Assembly: GCF_002994745.2 (NCBI RefSeq)
Contig: NC_037088.1
Span: forward strand, 61,336,397-61,400,396
Direction of reading: 5' to 3'
Source of the DNA: Rosa chinensis
Taxonomy: Eukaryota > Streptophyta > Magnoliopsida > Rosales > Rosaceae
DNA length: 64,000 nt
The position numbers were made by a program, and so were the translations under genes. How positions within the stretch are numbered: position 1 is the first letter of the stretch; every line of letters begins with the position of its first letter. Below are positions 34,401-45,600 of this stretch, piece by piece. The notes beneath the pieces were generated by a model. It searched no databases. It saw nothing but the letters and a program-made list of their open reading frames with translations, and was not told the origin of the DNA.

Positions 34401-34768
34401 TGAAACCAACGTTTTATATCTATGTCCTACAGTATAGCGCAACAAGAAGAAACAAGATCGAAAGTCGATGAATTACCGTATTCTTTTCTCCAGTGTTCGA
34501 AATAGGGGAAGAGACTGGAAGTGTAGTCGTGGGCTACAAATTCTGAGTGATTTGAAGACTTCTGAGCTTGGAGTTGGATTATTTTCTGCATCTCAGCGAG
34601 ATTCCCATACAGTAAAGAAGGTGTAGGGCCTTTGATGCCTTGCATTTGGAGCTTCCTTCTGACCCTCTCGGACTTCAACCAGACTGTGTTGTAGAGATGA
34701 AGAAAGACGCCAACCAGTCCCAAAAGAACTAGGGAAGAAACGATTCTGAAATGAAGAGAGAGCTCCAT
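31590..34768 (-). CDS. Cytochrome P450, CYP714 family, five exons
   Basis: Exons on the minus strand are 34768-34477, 33441-33215, 33142-32889, 32798-32426 and 32021-31590. They total 1578 bases, or 525 residues plus TAG, usual for the family, and all junctions are GT-AG and in frame. The product has an N-terminal membrane anchor ([14 protein letters not shown]), the proline hinge (GPTPS), the I-helix FAGHESTG, the K-helix [14 protein letters not shown], and the haem loop [14 protein letters not shown] with its cysteine. LYGNLAEMQ and [11 protein letters not shown] point to CYP714, ER-anchored enzymes that oxidise gibberellins or related diterpenoids and, in some subfamilies, triterpenoids; the substrate here is unknown. 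The exon 3-4 join ([13 protein letters not shown]) looks a few residues shorter than I expect. No disabling change is seen. Confidence 0.88.
34346..34408. mobile_element. Tiny A-tailed retroposed fragment in P450 intron 1
   Basis: GTGAAACCA occurs at 34346-34354 and 34400-34408, flanking 13 bases plus 31 consecutive A residues. This is what an extremely 5'-truncated LINE or SINE insertion with a 9-base target duplication would leave. Confidence 0.4.
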
Positions 34769-34821
34769 TTTTTTTTTCTCTGAGCTTTCAGTTTCTAGCT
34801 AGCAGCTAGCTAGAGTCGTGA

Positions 34822-34829
34822 TATTTATA
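34822..34829 (-). promoter_or_regulatory. TATA box of the P450 gene
   Basis: The minus strand reads CTATAAATATC, about 55 bases upstream of the ATG. A CT/A-rich leader follows. Confidence 0.6.
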
Positions 34830-34839
34830 GCAACTGAAC

Positions 34840-35663
34840 AAGAGTGTACTTTATATTCATATATAATGGTGTAAAAGTCACTCGGGGTTATAATTTTTTT
34901 TTTTCATAGAATTTAGACGATTTTGAAAATGTTATGTTTTTGGACAATAAATTTGAATATATTAGTTAAGTAACCCATCAAACTATGGTTCAAATTAACA
35001 AGTCCCTCATCATTTGTGTATTAGCTAGTCATTTTCTACTCTATGTTTACCTAATATTAAAATGAAGTAAGTGACGAGAAAGAATTGAGGGTAGAGTTTT
35101 AAAGTTTTATTCTAAACATAAACATATGTACATACCTTTCAAAAAAAATAAACATACATACATAAGTCGAATAATACATCACGGTAATTGTGTATATCAT
35201 CGATATAACCAAGACTCTTGTTGTGAGGTAATATATAACAGAGATTACCGATATGACCAAAGCCCTTGTTGGAAGGTAATCTATAACAGAGATAAAGAAA
35301 TGCCAACATCAGGCACCTTCGTACATTTCAAGCTACAAATGGGAGCCGCAAATGAAGAGGTACATCCAACAGTCAACACTTACCTCCGTTATAAATGTTA
35401 TATAAATATAAATATATATACATATAAATATAAATATATACAGATTTGCTCACCTAAGGGACTGTAAGGGACAAATGCATCTCAACCACATGTATTAAAT
35501 ATAAAAGCAAAAATTATAACAACTTAAAACTGTACATTTATTTTCATTTGGGTAATTATAATCAGTCACCTTGATGAAATGCTAAAGATAATACAACAAA
35601 AACATAGAGGTGGCAATTCTAAGGTAATTATAACAACCAAATGTTATATTGGCGTAGCTAGAA
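34840..35663. other. Intergenic DNA upstream of the P450, with a short tandem duplication
   Basis: AT-rich, with no gene seen. A unit of about 48 bases is repeated at 35198-35245 and 35249-35295 (ACCAARxCYCTTGTTG followed by AGGTAATMTATAACAGAG). Confidence 0.5.
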
Positions 35664-35672
35664 ATTTCATTT

Positions 35673-36375
35673 GGGTGGTTCTAGTTGGATCTTCAAAATT
35701 GTTATTTGGACCACCCGTACTTAGTACAACTCTAATTTACTTTTTATAATACTTGAAAAGCTAAGTAGACCTTTTTTTTTTTTTTATCAAAACGCCCTTA
35801 TGAGATACAACAATCTGTTATTCTACTTTTTATCTCTATCTTCAACCACGAGAAGAAAAATTAATTAAAATCACATGACATTGCTCTCTTATGAGTAGGT
35901 CTCTCCTCCACCAAAATTAATTAGATAGTTGGTTCTCTATCTTGATATGTTGTTGGAACCCCTTTGAATTTGCTAAAAGAAGGATTTAAGGGTATTGGGT
36001 TAGAAGATCGAGTAATAACTATATCATAATATTCAATTAATTTAGTTTAAGAAAATTTCAAATAAGATTGTTTTGAATTTATCTTTGTAATAAATGATGG
36101 GCCATGTATAGAAATTATTATTTTTACTTAATTGTTTTAAGTAAATTATAAAACTATATAGGCAATATAAGGAAATATCGGGAAAAAAAAATTAATTAAA
36201 TGTTATATTTGGTTGGAGGAGGTAAGAAGAGTATTTATTTATGTACTTACTTAATTTTTGATTGTTCTCTCTTTGTCCTTATTTGTCTTTTCATATAAGT
36301 TGACAAAGTCAATTAATAACTGAAAAAAAATTGGAGGTCCAAATATCTAATTTGGAGGCCCAACTAGAATAACTC
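35673..36375. mobile_element. Mutator-type MITE 1
   Basis: The inverted ends GGGTGGTTCTAGTTGG and CCAACTAGAATAACTC are flanked by an exact 9-base duplication ATTTCATTT (35664-35672, 36376-36384). Inward, TTTGGACC and GGTCCAAA words mirror each other. Non-coding. Confidence 0.85.
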
Positions 36376-36509
36376 ATTTCATTTAGTAGGGTCAAAACAT
36401 AAATAGCTATTATATTTAAAAAAAAATTTGTTTGATAAATAATTGCACATGTAAAATCTTTATATAGTTGACTTATACCTAACTTTATAAATTACCTTAT
36501 TGGATTGAT

Positions 36510-37288
36510 GAGTTTTTCTATTAGGACCTCCAGATTTGCTCATTTGACCTCCACATGCTCTTTACACCGCCTACTTGCTTTTTAAAAAGTAAAATTTGCT
36601 ATCTAAACCTCTTTCAGATACCTAACTTAACCTTACTTATAAATAGAATGTTCCGAGCATTAAAGATGAGTTTGTGCTCCCATAATTGTTTGTTTACCAA
36701 ACAAGAAAAACTGAAATAATTATTGAAAAAAAAGTCATAGCTTGGTAACTAATTAAAAAAATATTACCATAATTGTTTTCAAGCCTAATGTTTCATATTT
36801 TATGGTTCCTACCGTTTTGGCTAGGTTACAAAATTAAATTTGCTCATTCTATCGTTTATTTAGCTTTATCTTATATGCCACTTCACATGCTTATTTGGTT
36901 TAGTTTACATGATGGCTCTCTATCCCTCGTTTCATGATCTTGTTATACTAATGAGAAAAACATTTTTCTAATTTTGTTCCTATTGCATCATAGTTTTGTT
37001 CTTGTATAATTCACCAAGTAATTTTAATGCATTCTCTTTTGAATTTTTTTTTTCTTCGAAAGCTTTCTTGAACAAAAAAATGAGATTTGAAAATGGAAAT
37101 GAATAATAAAAGTAACGTGAATTGTGTTTCTATTATTATAAAGCTTTGGAGAGAGAACAAAGATATATACTTTCTTAATATTTTGTTGTTTGTAACAGTC
37201 TTTTTATATAAGGACATATAAGTCATTTAATAATTAAAAAATGAGGGAGGTCTAGTAAGTAGATTAGGAGGTCCCAATAGAAACTCTC
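36510..37288. mobile_element. Mutator-type MITE 2
   Basis: The ends GAGTTTTTCTATTAGGACCT and AGGTCCCAATAGAAACTCTC are flanked by a 9-base duplication, TGGATTGAT against TAGATTGAT (one mismatch). The ends are close to MITE 4 (42137-43161). Non-coding. Confidence 0.8.
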
Positions 37289-37370
37289 TAGATTGATTTA
37301 TTGGAAAAATATCGATTATGATTTCCTCTTTATTAATAGAAATTGAAAAAGCAATGCATCAAACATTAAA

Positions 37371-38129
37371 GGGAGCTTCTATTCATACCACCAAAATTGG
37401 TATTTGGACATCTTTCTTTTTTCAAGAGATAGTCGACTTCGTCAACTCATGTCAAATTACCAATAAAGACACAAAAAAGAAAGAAAGAAAAAAAATTAAA
37501 AAAGTTTTTTTCCTTTTAGAGGTATGAAATCAACAAATGGTCATCCTCATGCCATTTTTGCCTTTTTGTTTTTGTTATGGTCTTCATCAACAAAGTAGTT
37601 CCTTACTTCGTAGTTCTTCGAGTCAATTTTGGATATGTAATATTCTCTAACCAAAACACCAACAGACCACTTTTTCTTAAAATCATGCTCATCCATTAGA
37701 GCGTACTGTTCCCATCGAGCAAATATATGAAACGAGGGAAGAAGTTGAAGAAAATAACTCTTGGCCTCTAAAGATGAATATGCCTTCAAAATACAGCAAT
37801 AAGAAAAGGGAGGGGTGGAGGGAGAGAGAGAGCTATCAACTGAAAGCTTTTATTTTTATTTTATTTTTTTATTTTTTTAGCTTCGTTGTATCAAGAGTAA
37901 AATAATATTGTGAAATGTTCAAAAATTGATGGAGGTCTAAGTACAGATTTTAAAGGTATATGAATAGAACACTCTAAAAAAAAGTTTTTATTGATATTAT
38001 TGGATGATGGGTATTATGGGAAAATTAGGGAGGTGCAGATAGCATATTGGTTATTTGTAAAAGTAAGTTGGAGGTCTATTAAGTGGACATGTCTAAATAC
38101 CAATTTTGGAGATATGAATAGAAACTCTC
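37371..38129. mobile_element. Mutator-type MITE 3
   Basis: The ends GGGAGCTTCTATTCATACCA and GATATGAATAGAAACTCTC are flanked by an exact 9-base duplication AACATTAAA (37362-37370, 38130-38138). CCAAAATTGGTATTT is mirrored in both arms. The short frames inside are not recognised. Confidence 0.88.
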
Positions 38130-38340
38130 AACATTAAAACAGAAAACTAAAAAGATAAGATTATGCATTTTATTGGACCAAAAATAAAGCTGAAAAAAAC
38201 ATTATTGTCATTTGTTAGGATTTAAGAGGGTCATTATGATATTATATTATTTATTTATATATAAAAAATTAACTAATTAAAAATTAAAGTGAAAATATGA
38301 GAAGGGTCCGACCCTTCTCCCCCCCCCCTTCTCACTACGC

Positions 38341-38712
38341 CCATGGTTATACACACACACACAGTCAAAAGCAGACGTTCGTCCTTACAGCTGCATCAAG
38401 CATTGATGGGCGGTGCTGCTCTTGCCGGTTAAAACTAGGCCTCGATGTCGAGCCTCTTCTTGTTGTTGGACTCGTCGATGAAGAGTTCGAAGTCGACCTT
38501 GATGGTGTTTCCATGGTTTCAGGCGAGCTCGCTGCGCATCTCTGAGAATTCGATCGCCTTCGCATTCGCCTTGATGGAGATGTCATCCAGGATGTCCAGA
38601 GTTTTCTTCCAGCAACAAAAACGCCGCCATCAACGCCTGATCGATACATGAGGATGGACGTCCGCACTTTTGCATCTGTGCGGACGTCCGCCTATACACA
38701 CACACACCTCCA
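38341..38712. mobile_element. GC-rich hairpin element bounded by CA microsatellites
   Basis: TATACACACACAC occurs at about 38348-38363 and 38693-38707, bounding a GC-rich block in AT-rich DNA. GGACGTCCGCAC (38656-38667) pairs with GTGCGGACGTCC (38678-38689), the same kind of hairpin as at 5229-5260. On the minus strand, 38602-38435 reads as 56 codons with one internal stop (ISIKANAKAIEFSEMRSELA; then IKVDFELFIDESNNKKRLDI), probably a captured exon that I cannot name. Confidence 0.5.
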
Positions 38713-41163
38713 TTATAAATATTATAAACGTATATGCTGATCGAGATGATTGGACATGCAATGGATCTACCCAATTAAATTCTAAAGACATCATGATCAC
38801 TAGAAGATAAAATTATTGCTAAAACTGGGCATCCAGAAAGGGATGTATGCATTTAAATAGGGGACGACTGCTGACGAGCATCTTTCCTATTTTGTTTGCA
38901 TAATGCAGTTTTAATACAAACTAGTTGTTGTACCAAAAAGAAGAAGAAGAATTAAGCCAGGAATAAGAAGCTATAGCGCATACATCTAAAAGCGTATAGT
39001 ACGTACATGAATTCTGAGGTCTTGAAGTAGGATAAAAGTACATTCACTAATTATCTACCAACCATGTTTGGATCAACTTCAGTTGACTATGAATGACTAA
39101 TCGACATAGTTTAATTACTATAGGAGCCAAAACCTCTGACTAATTAATTTGGAAAGCTAAACTAAGCACATGGGACATGAGAGGCCGAGATAGGGTTAGT
39201 ACTAGGAACTATGTGCGATCAATGCATATAAGTGACAACGAAGATAAACTGCTCGACAAATTATGTCAAAAAAAAAAATGCATGAGATTTAAGAGGCGCG
39301 GAGGAGTTGATAAGGTGCGTTAAACACCGAGTATACTGACATTTTGTAAAAATAGAGATAAGATATTCGATAAATTATATCAAAAAAACATAAACCAATT
39401 TTACACAATAAGTCAACGTGGAGATCTACAGCAATATTCCGAGAATATAAGTACACTAGTCGCGACTGATCGGTGGGATGGTCCCGGATAAGCTGGTTAA
39501 GCATTGGCCAGCGAAAAGAAAATAGTGAGTTGCAACATTGACTGCTACATGGAATCGTATGAGAGGTGTCGATCTCACCGGATACTTGGCGTGCAATTAA
39601 ACACTCAAGAAACAGAGCATATGAAAGCAAAAGGAGATACCCCACCTTCACCATGAAAGTGGCGGTGCCACAAGATCAATCAGACTCACTCATTACTAAT
39701 CCATCTATCTACTTCAGCTTAGCTCCTCAGATTCCAAACCAATACGCTTCTACAGGACCACTTAGATTGGTTTTCAATGGGAACTGATCACTTAACCACT
39801 TCTTAATGGAAATTGGAAAGTGCTTAAGTTTGAAACTTTCTTGCTGTGTTTGAACTGGATGCACTGTCAGGGCCTCACATGATGAAGATTGAAGGGGAAT
39901 ATGTATGTCCTTGTGCATGTGAGTATGCTCCTTTACTTCCAGGCTTCCGTACAGCTGCACTTCCAGGCAGGCCTTCCTTTCACATTTGTGTGGTGTGCAG
40001 CTGTGCATAAACGTACTGTAAAGGATCGCAAAGTGCTTTTAAGCAGAGCCAAATCTGACCTAGCTAGGCTAGGTCTTCTTGATAGCTAGTTGATAATGGA
40101 GATAGGTACGTGAAGAAAATCGGGCTCCGGGGGGCCGGCCATGGCTGCTTTGCAAAGGATCAGAATTTGCGTGGCTCCACTAATATTGACGTTTAGCACG
40201 TTATTTAGCTCATTAGATGATTTTTCTATAGTTTGGCATGTTTTATTTAGCATCCAAATCTATCGAGCCTCTCCAATTACGATTTTTGCTGAGTATTCAA
40301 CCACTTCGATTGATTTCACCTTGGAGGTGCTCCCGAGTATTATTAGTGGTTTCACATTACACCGATATTTCCGTGCGTAACTACTTTGGTCCTCAAAAGA
40401 CCTCACTAGGCTCACTACTATCAATAGTGTACACTTGCATTTTTGTTGTTGTTGTTGTTGTGTCACCTTTTTAATCGACCACTCGTGTAAGCTATGATGA
40501 GAAATAATTCAAAACGAATGTGGTGAGTCGAGTGTTAGTTCTTACAAGAACGCCCACCAATTTAAAACCGAGTCCACCCCTGATTGAGTGATTGAGATGA
40601 GGTAGACCAAATAGAAAATGAGTGCAAGCTAGCTAGCCCTAGCTTGTTATGCATGCATTATTGGTTGCAATGAAACTGCATGGACACTGGCTAGGAAGGG
40701 ACGTGTCGTCCTTATTGAAACACAGAACTGGCGCGCATGCAGCTCGTTTCCTAGCTAGCAAATGAGGACGAAAGTGTATTATATGGGTGCTCGATCTTGT
40801 CCGGCAGACCAATAAGCAAGACAGACCTTGTAGTTACTAGGGTACTCCTCCACTTCTACGTACAAGACAAGAGGTCCAGACTCCAGCCTCATTCCAATTC
40901 ATTTCCAACTCCTCCAAGTACCAGAGAACCACTCAAAGAGTAAAATGAAGGAGGAGGGATCCCACCATCTTTATCTTCATCTTCTTCCAGCAGAGAGAGT
41001 TCTGAATAACTTGTTACATCACTGATCGAATTCATAAAATTGTCAGTACTTTTCCTGGTTAACTTTTGAAAAATACTTGACCACAAAAAAAAAAAAAAAA
41101 AAAAACCGAACATGATATCCTCGCATCTATCCACCCTAGAATCCTATATGGATAGATCATAGG
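38713..41163. other. Intergenic DNA without an assigned gene
   Basis: No gene can be supported. The one weak candidate is on the minus strand at 39654: an ATG opens a signal-peptide-like MVKVGYLLLLSYALFLECLI, followed by ARQVSG and a consensus GTGAGA donor. It could be the first exon of a small secreted protein, but no second exon was recognised. A T-rich tract (A run on the plus strand) lies at 41084-41104. Confidence 0.35.
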
Positions 41164-41794
41164 TAGGGCTGCCACTTGGTTTGGTAATTACCAAACCGAT
41201 TGAATATCAACATATACTTTAGGTTTGGTAAACTAACTATTTGGTAACCAAGACAGATAAAATCGAAATCGAAAATTACCAAAAAAGTTAGTTTGGCTTT
41301 GGTAAATACCGAATCTATCGATTATCTAAATAGTAGCTTTATATACTGTGGTTTTCAATACACATACATGTACGTATATTAAGAAGTAAACATAAAAAAT
41401 TTCATAATAGTATGAACATTTCTCAATATACTACATTAATAGTACATGTATTTTGAATAACCTAGTCGAAAAAGGTTAAATAATAACCTAGTTTTATTGA
41501 AGATGGCTAAAATTTTATGTCATATATACAAAATAAAGCTATGATTAGTTGATAAATACGAAGTTTATGGCTATAAAATTGAAAAACCTAATTTTGTTCG
41601 TTCTAATTTATATTACAAAGAATTAGTTGTTCTAAAGTTGGTAATACCGACAACCAAAATACCGAATTTGGTAGATATGATTAAAAACTGAAAATTTTGG
41701 TTGGTAATTGGTACCTCAATTTTGAAGCAGAAAGCTTTGGTTTTGAAGTTGGTAATACCTATGACCGATTCGAACCGACCAACTGACAGCCCTA
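41164..41794. mobile_element. hAT-like MITE
   Basis: The ends TAGGGCTGCCACTTGG and CCAACTGACAGCCCTA resemble the well-defined hAT MITE at 63280-63856. The interior is full of TTTGGTAATTACCAAA words on both strands. The flanks ATCATAGG and ATAGGTCA do not form a clean 8-base duplication, so the boundaries are less certain. Confidence 0.6.
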
Positions 41795-42127
41795 ATAGGT
41801 CATAATGGTGAATTTTGAAAAGATGAGTACAAGAAGTGCAAGTGTTGGAAATGAGGTGTGAAATCCGCTTTGATGGTAAAATATAATGTAACTTTTGATA
41901 TCAGATAATTTCTTACTAGTCCCTTAATAGGGGCTTCGCACATGTCAATTGGCCGTCTTTTTTCTTATTTAAAAAATAAATAAATAAACAATTTGTGAAT
42001 GACACTTCCAATTCTATTTTTTGAGGGAAAATTGTTCCTTATTTTGTGAGAAATGATGTATCTGTATAGTTACTTTTATTACTTTTTAAATTAATATATT
42101 GTTAATTTACTGTTGTATCCTCACATA
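41795..42127. other. AT-rich intergenic stretch
   Basis: Nothing recognised. Confidence 0.4.
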
Positions 42128-42136
42128 TAGATTTAT

Positions 42137-43161
42137 GAGTTTTGCTATTGGAATATCCAAATTTACTCACTTAACCTCTATGCTTTTTGCACCTCTTATC
42201 AAATTTTTAAATACTAATTTTCTCAAATAACCTCACTCATATAATTTGTTTGCAAATTATTATCTTTAAAATAAAAAATTTAGTATTTTTAATGATTTAA
42301 TTACTCTATAAATCTTAACAACATATACATTTCTTAATCCAACAACATGCATAAATCTCTTTTCCAATAGAAAAACAAAAAAAAACCAAACACAAGGTAT
42401 TGAGTTTCAAGAATTAATTTTTAATCAATAAGAAAATAACATGAACTATTTTGTGTTTTTTTTTTCTTTCTATTTTAGCTTTGCAAAAAAATATATATAA
42501 AGAAATCATTTTTTAAATTTTTTTTCTCTATTTTTTGTACCTCATGATTAATTATTTAAATATTTTTTTAGTTTTTTTTTATTGCTAGCTATCTCTTTTT
42601 TTTTTTTCTTTTTCTTTACAAATATAATGGAAAGACTTAATAGGATTTATTTTGTTTTTCCTCACCAATATGCGTTTAACATATATATCATACATTTTTA
42701 TGTTACATGATCTTACTCATATTTTTAATTCTTATTGAATATATATGAAACCTTTAATGAGTATGTAATGAAATTGGGAAAGCCCTCCTTCTAGCGTCCG
42801 AATATTTTTTATTCTCTTTTGATGAAGTGGTGTTAGCTCAGTGGTTAGAGCACCCACTACATAAGATCGAGGTTATAAGTTCGAGTCACCATGGGGGTAG
42901 GAGTGAAATCCTTTGATCCTCTTTTTTTTTTTAACCAAAAAAAAATTAATGAAATTTGAAAATGAAAATAGATAAGGAAAATAATAAAGAATACAATCTA
43001 ATATTATTGAATTGGAAAGTCTACATAAAATAAATATAATATTTTTTGGATATAATTATTGTCCTTAATAGTCATTTTATAGTAGGTTATATATGTTATT
43101 TAATAATTGATAATAGAGTGAGGTCAACTGAGCAGATTTGGAGGTCCCAATAGAAACACTC
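42137..43161. mobile_element. Mutator-type MITE 4, carrying a SINE
   Basis: The ends GAGTTTTGCTATTGGAATAT and GGTCCCAATAGAAACACTC are flanked by an exact 9-base duplication TAGATTTAT (42128-42136, 43162-43170). The ends match MITE 2 closely. It is longer because a SINE-like sequence lies inside. Confidence 0.88.
42821..42932 (+). mobile_element. tRNA-derived SINE
   Basis: A pol III box A (TAGCTCAGTGG, 42834-42844) and box B (GTTCGAGTC, 42879-42887) have tRNA spacing, but the anticodon arm does not fold. About 35 bases later the sequence ends in a run of 11 T (42922-42932), as in plant SINEs with T tails and pol III stops. No clear target duplication was found. Confidence 0.65.
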
Positions 43162-44126
43162 TAGATTTATTATTATTATTTTTTTATCAAGTGAGGATAT
43201 TTGTGGAAGTTCAAAAATTTAACCATTCCTGTGAAGAATTCGCTTTATTAATATAGATAGATATTGTTAGAATTTGAGGCTTTGATACTACTGTTGGAAT
43301 TTGGTGCGGAAGCTTTTGATAGTAGTGGGCTAGAACAATGTGTTTAGGACTTTAGTTTTGGGAGCAAGAGTTTGGGAGAAGAAGTAGAGGAGATGGTTGA
43401 GCAGTTAAAACAGAGGAGGTATTCAATTGAAACAGAGGAGCTAAGCTTTTGATTTATGCTTTGCTCATTGATTGATTACAACAAACATGCATCCCATATT
43501 TATAGGGAGTTTTCACCGACTTAGGCACCGACCTAGCATGTGTGTGGTTAATTGCTAACCACTCATTAATAGACAATTCTAGAACATACTACGTACACAT
43601 GATTAATTGCATGATCATTCTAGACTTAGACATGATCTAGATAGCTAGAGAAAGATCTAGAAAATCCAATGTGCATTACTTGTTTTAACACTCCTCCTGC
43701 ACATTGGTGTTACTCCGAGTAAACTCGTAGTAATTCAAGTCTCGATCTTGGAAGTGCCTTGGCGAAGGTGTTCTCGCTCTTGCTTTCTTTTTCTATGACC
43801 TTCCTTCTGCTTTCTTCTTCCATAGCCTTTATTCGGCTTTCTACGACATCGCAACTTCACATCTTTTCGACTTTGAAGGATTTGAATTTCCTTCTTTATT
43901 TGCTTGGCTTGGTGGAGTCCTCGGCTGTTTTTTCTCTAGGCCAATAATTTTTATTCTTGACTTCTGCTTTAATGGCCATTTATTGCCAATGGACTGAAAA
44001 ATTTCTATTTTTCATCCTTATTTTGAAGATTAGCCTTCTTTTCTTGTCAAATATTTTACAAAAGTCTCCATGAAATAATATAGCATATCCATTTTCCATC
44101 ATTTGTCTGACACTTAGGAGATTATG

Positions 44127-44348
44127 CTACAAGCTAGGAACTAATAGAACATCATTAATCTTGTTAGTTCCTAAATTAGTCGGGATGGAAATCTTACCTT
44201 TGCCTTTAGTCTTCACCATTTCTCCATTTCCTAGTTTCACTCGAGACTTCTGTGAAGTATCAAGTTTGGAGAAAATGGTTTTGTCTCCTAACATGTGGTT
44301 GCTGCAGCCACTGTCGACATACCACTTCTTGTTTCCCTCTTCTATCAT
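44127..44348 (-). pseudogene. Copia protease start
   Basis: A 73-codon frame reads KKWYVDSGCSNHMLGDKT, the copia aspartic protease active site (W-x-x-DSG-C-S-x-H-M), followed by RVKLGNGEMVKTKGKG. It then runs into the deletion. A zinc-knuckle remnant (KCRNCNKFRHTKKNCF) lies upstream near 44420-44480 in another frame. Confidence 0.85.
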
Positions 44349-44824
44349 CGAGTTACATGTATAGAAGAGCCGTTTATCTGGCTCATTTTCTTCTGAAAAG
44401 TCTGCTCGGTGATTTTCTTGAGGAAACAGTTTTTCTTAGTATGACGAAACTTGTTGCAGTTTCGACATTTTTGTTTTTCCCAAAACCAACAATCTATTTC
44501 TCGATGATTATTTTTGTGGCAAATTCCACATGGAGAATAATTTCTTTTCTCCTTTTTATCTTTTTTGTTTGCCCAATATTTTGGTCTATCTCCTCCTCTA
44601 GAAAATTCTTCAACCTTCTTTTCTTTTTCAGTTTTCTGAGATCAAATATTGAGTTTAGAATATACTTTCTATAGAATTTTCATTCCGACAAGTCAATCTT
44701 TTCTCATAAGCTTCTAAAGAGCCTATCAATTTTATCACCGAAAGATTCAATATGTCTTTCGAATGTTCGATGGCAGTTACGATTGGATCATATTTTTCAG
44801 TGAGGCTAATGAGTATTTTTTCAA

Positions 44825-45136
44825 CTACTCTAGTATAGTCTCACTAATATTTTCACCATAGGTTCTTAATTGATTTACTATTTCCTTTAACTGGAAATAG
44901 TAATCTTTACTGATCTCAGAATCTTTCATTTTCAAATTTTCTAAATCTCTCCCCATAGTTTGTAATTTGACGGAACGTACCTTTGTAGTTCCTTGAAAAT
45001 CCTCCTTTAGTAGATCCCAAGCTTCTTTTGATGTAGTAGCTCCCATAATTCTTGAAAAGTTTGTATCATCCACCTCTTGTTGAATGGCAAAAAAAGCACT
45101 AGCATTGTAACCAAAAAAAAAAAAAAGCACTAGCAT
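44825..45136 (-). pseudogene. Copia gag remnant
   Basis: The frame contains the UBN2-type gag block: ATTSKEAWDLLKEDFQGT, KVRSVKLQTMGRDLENLKM and IVNQLRTYGENI. The true N-terminus is degraded across an A-rich tract at 45111-45126. Confidence 0.85.
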
Positions 45137-45600
45137 ATCTTAGTTTCTCTTTCTTTTCTTGCCTCAACTGCTCCACTGTTGGATTTTCCGGAGTCAAGAA
45201 TCATTTCTCTACTATATCCCATAGATCTTAAGACATGAAGAAGGTTCTCATCTTGATACTCCAAAAATCATAGTTTTTTCTCTTGAAGATGGGAAGAGGA
45301 ATTGATGTTTGGTTGGAGGTGGAGGTAGACATGGTGGAAGACACAAATCAACGCCCCAAATAGATGATCAAATAAGCTCTGATACCACTGTTAGAATTTG
45401 TGGTTTTGATACCACTGGTAGAATTTGGTGCGGAAGCTTTTGATAGTAGTGGGCTAGGACAATGTGTTTAGGACTTTAATTTTGGGAGCAAGAGTTTGGA
45501 AGGAGTAGAGGAGATGGTTGAGTAGTTAAAATAGAGGATGTATTCAATTGAAACAGAGGAGCTAAGCTTTTGATTTATGCTTTGCTCATTGATTGATTAC

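Noticed and set aside
38341..38712. Helitron 3' end, because of the hairpin GGACGTCCGCAC
   Set aside because: No CTRR terminus follows the hairpin and no TC start is apparent.
39289..39654. 121-codon ORF with a signal-peptide-like start
   Set aside because: The first 26 residues and a GTGAGA donor could be an exon, but no partner exon was found, so it is only mentioned under the intergenic stretch.
42831..42890. tRNA gene
   Set aside because: Boxes A and B are present but the anticodon stem does not pair and the acceptor pairs only partly; a SINE head fits better.
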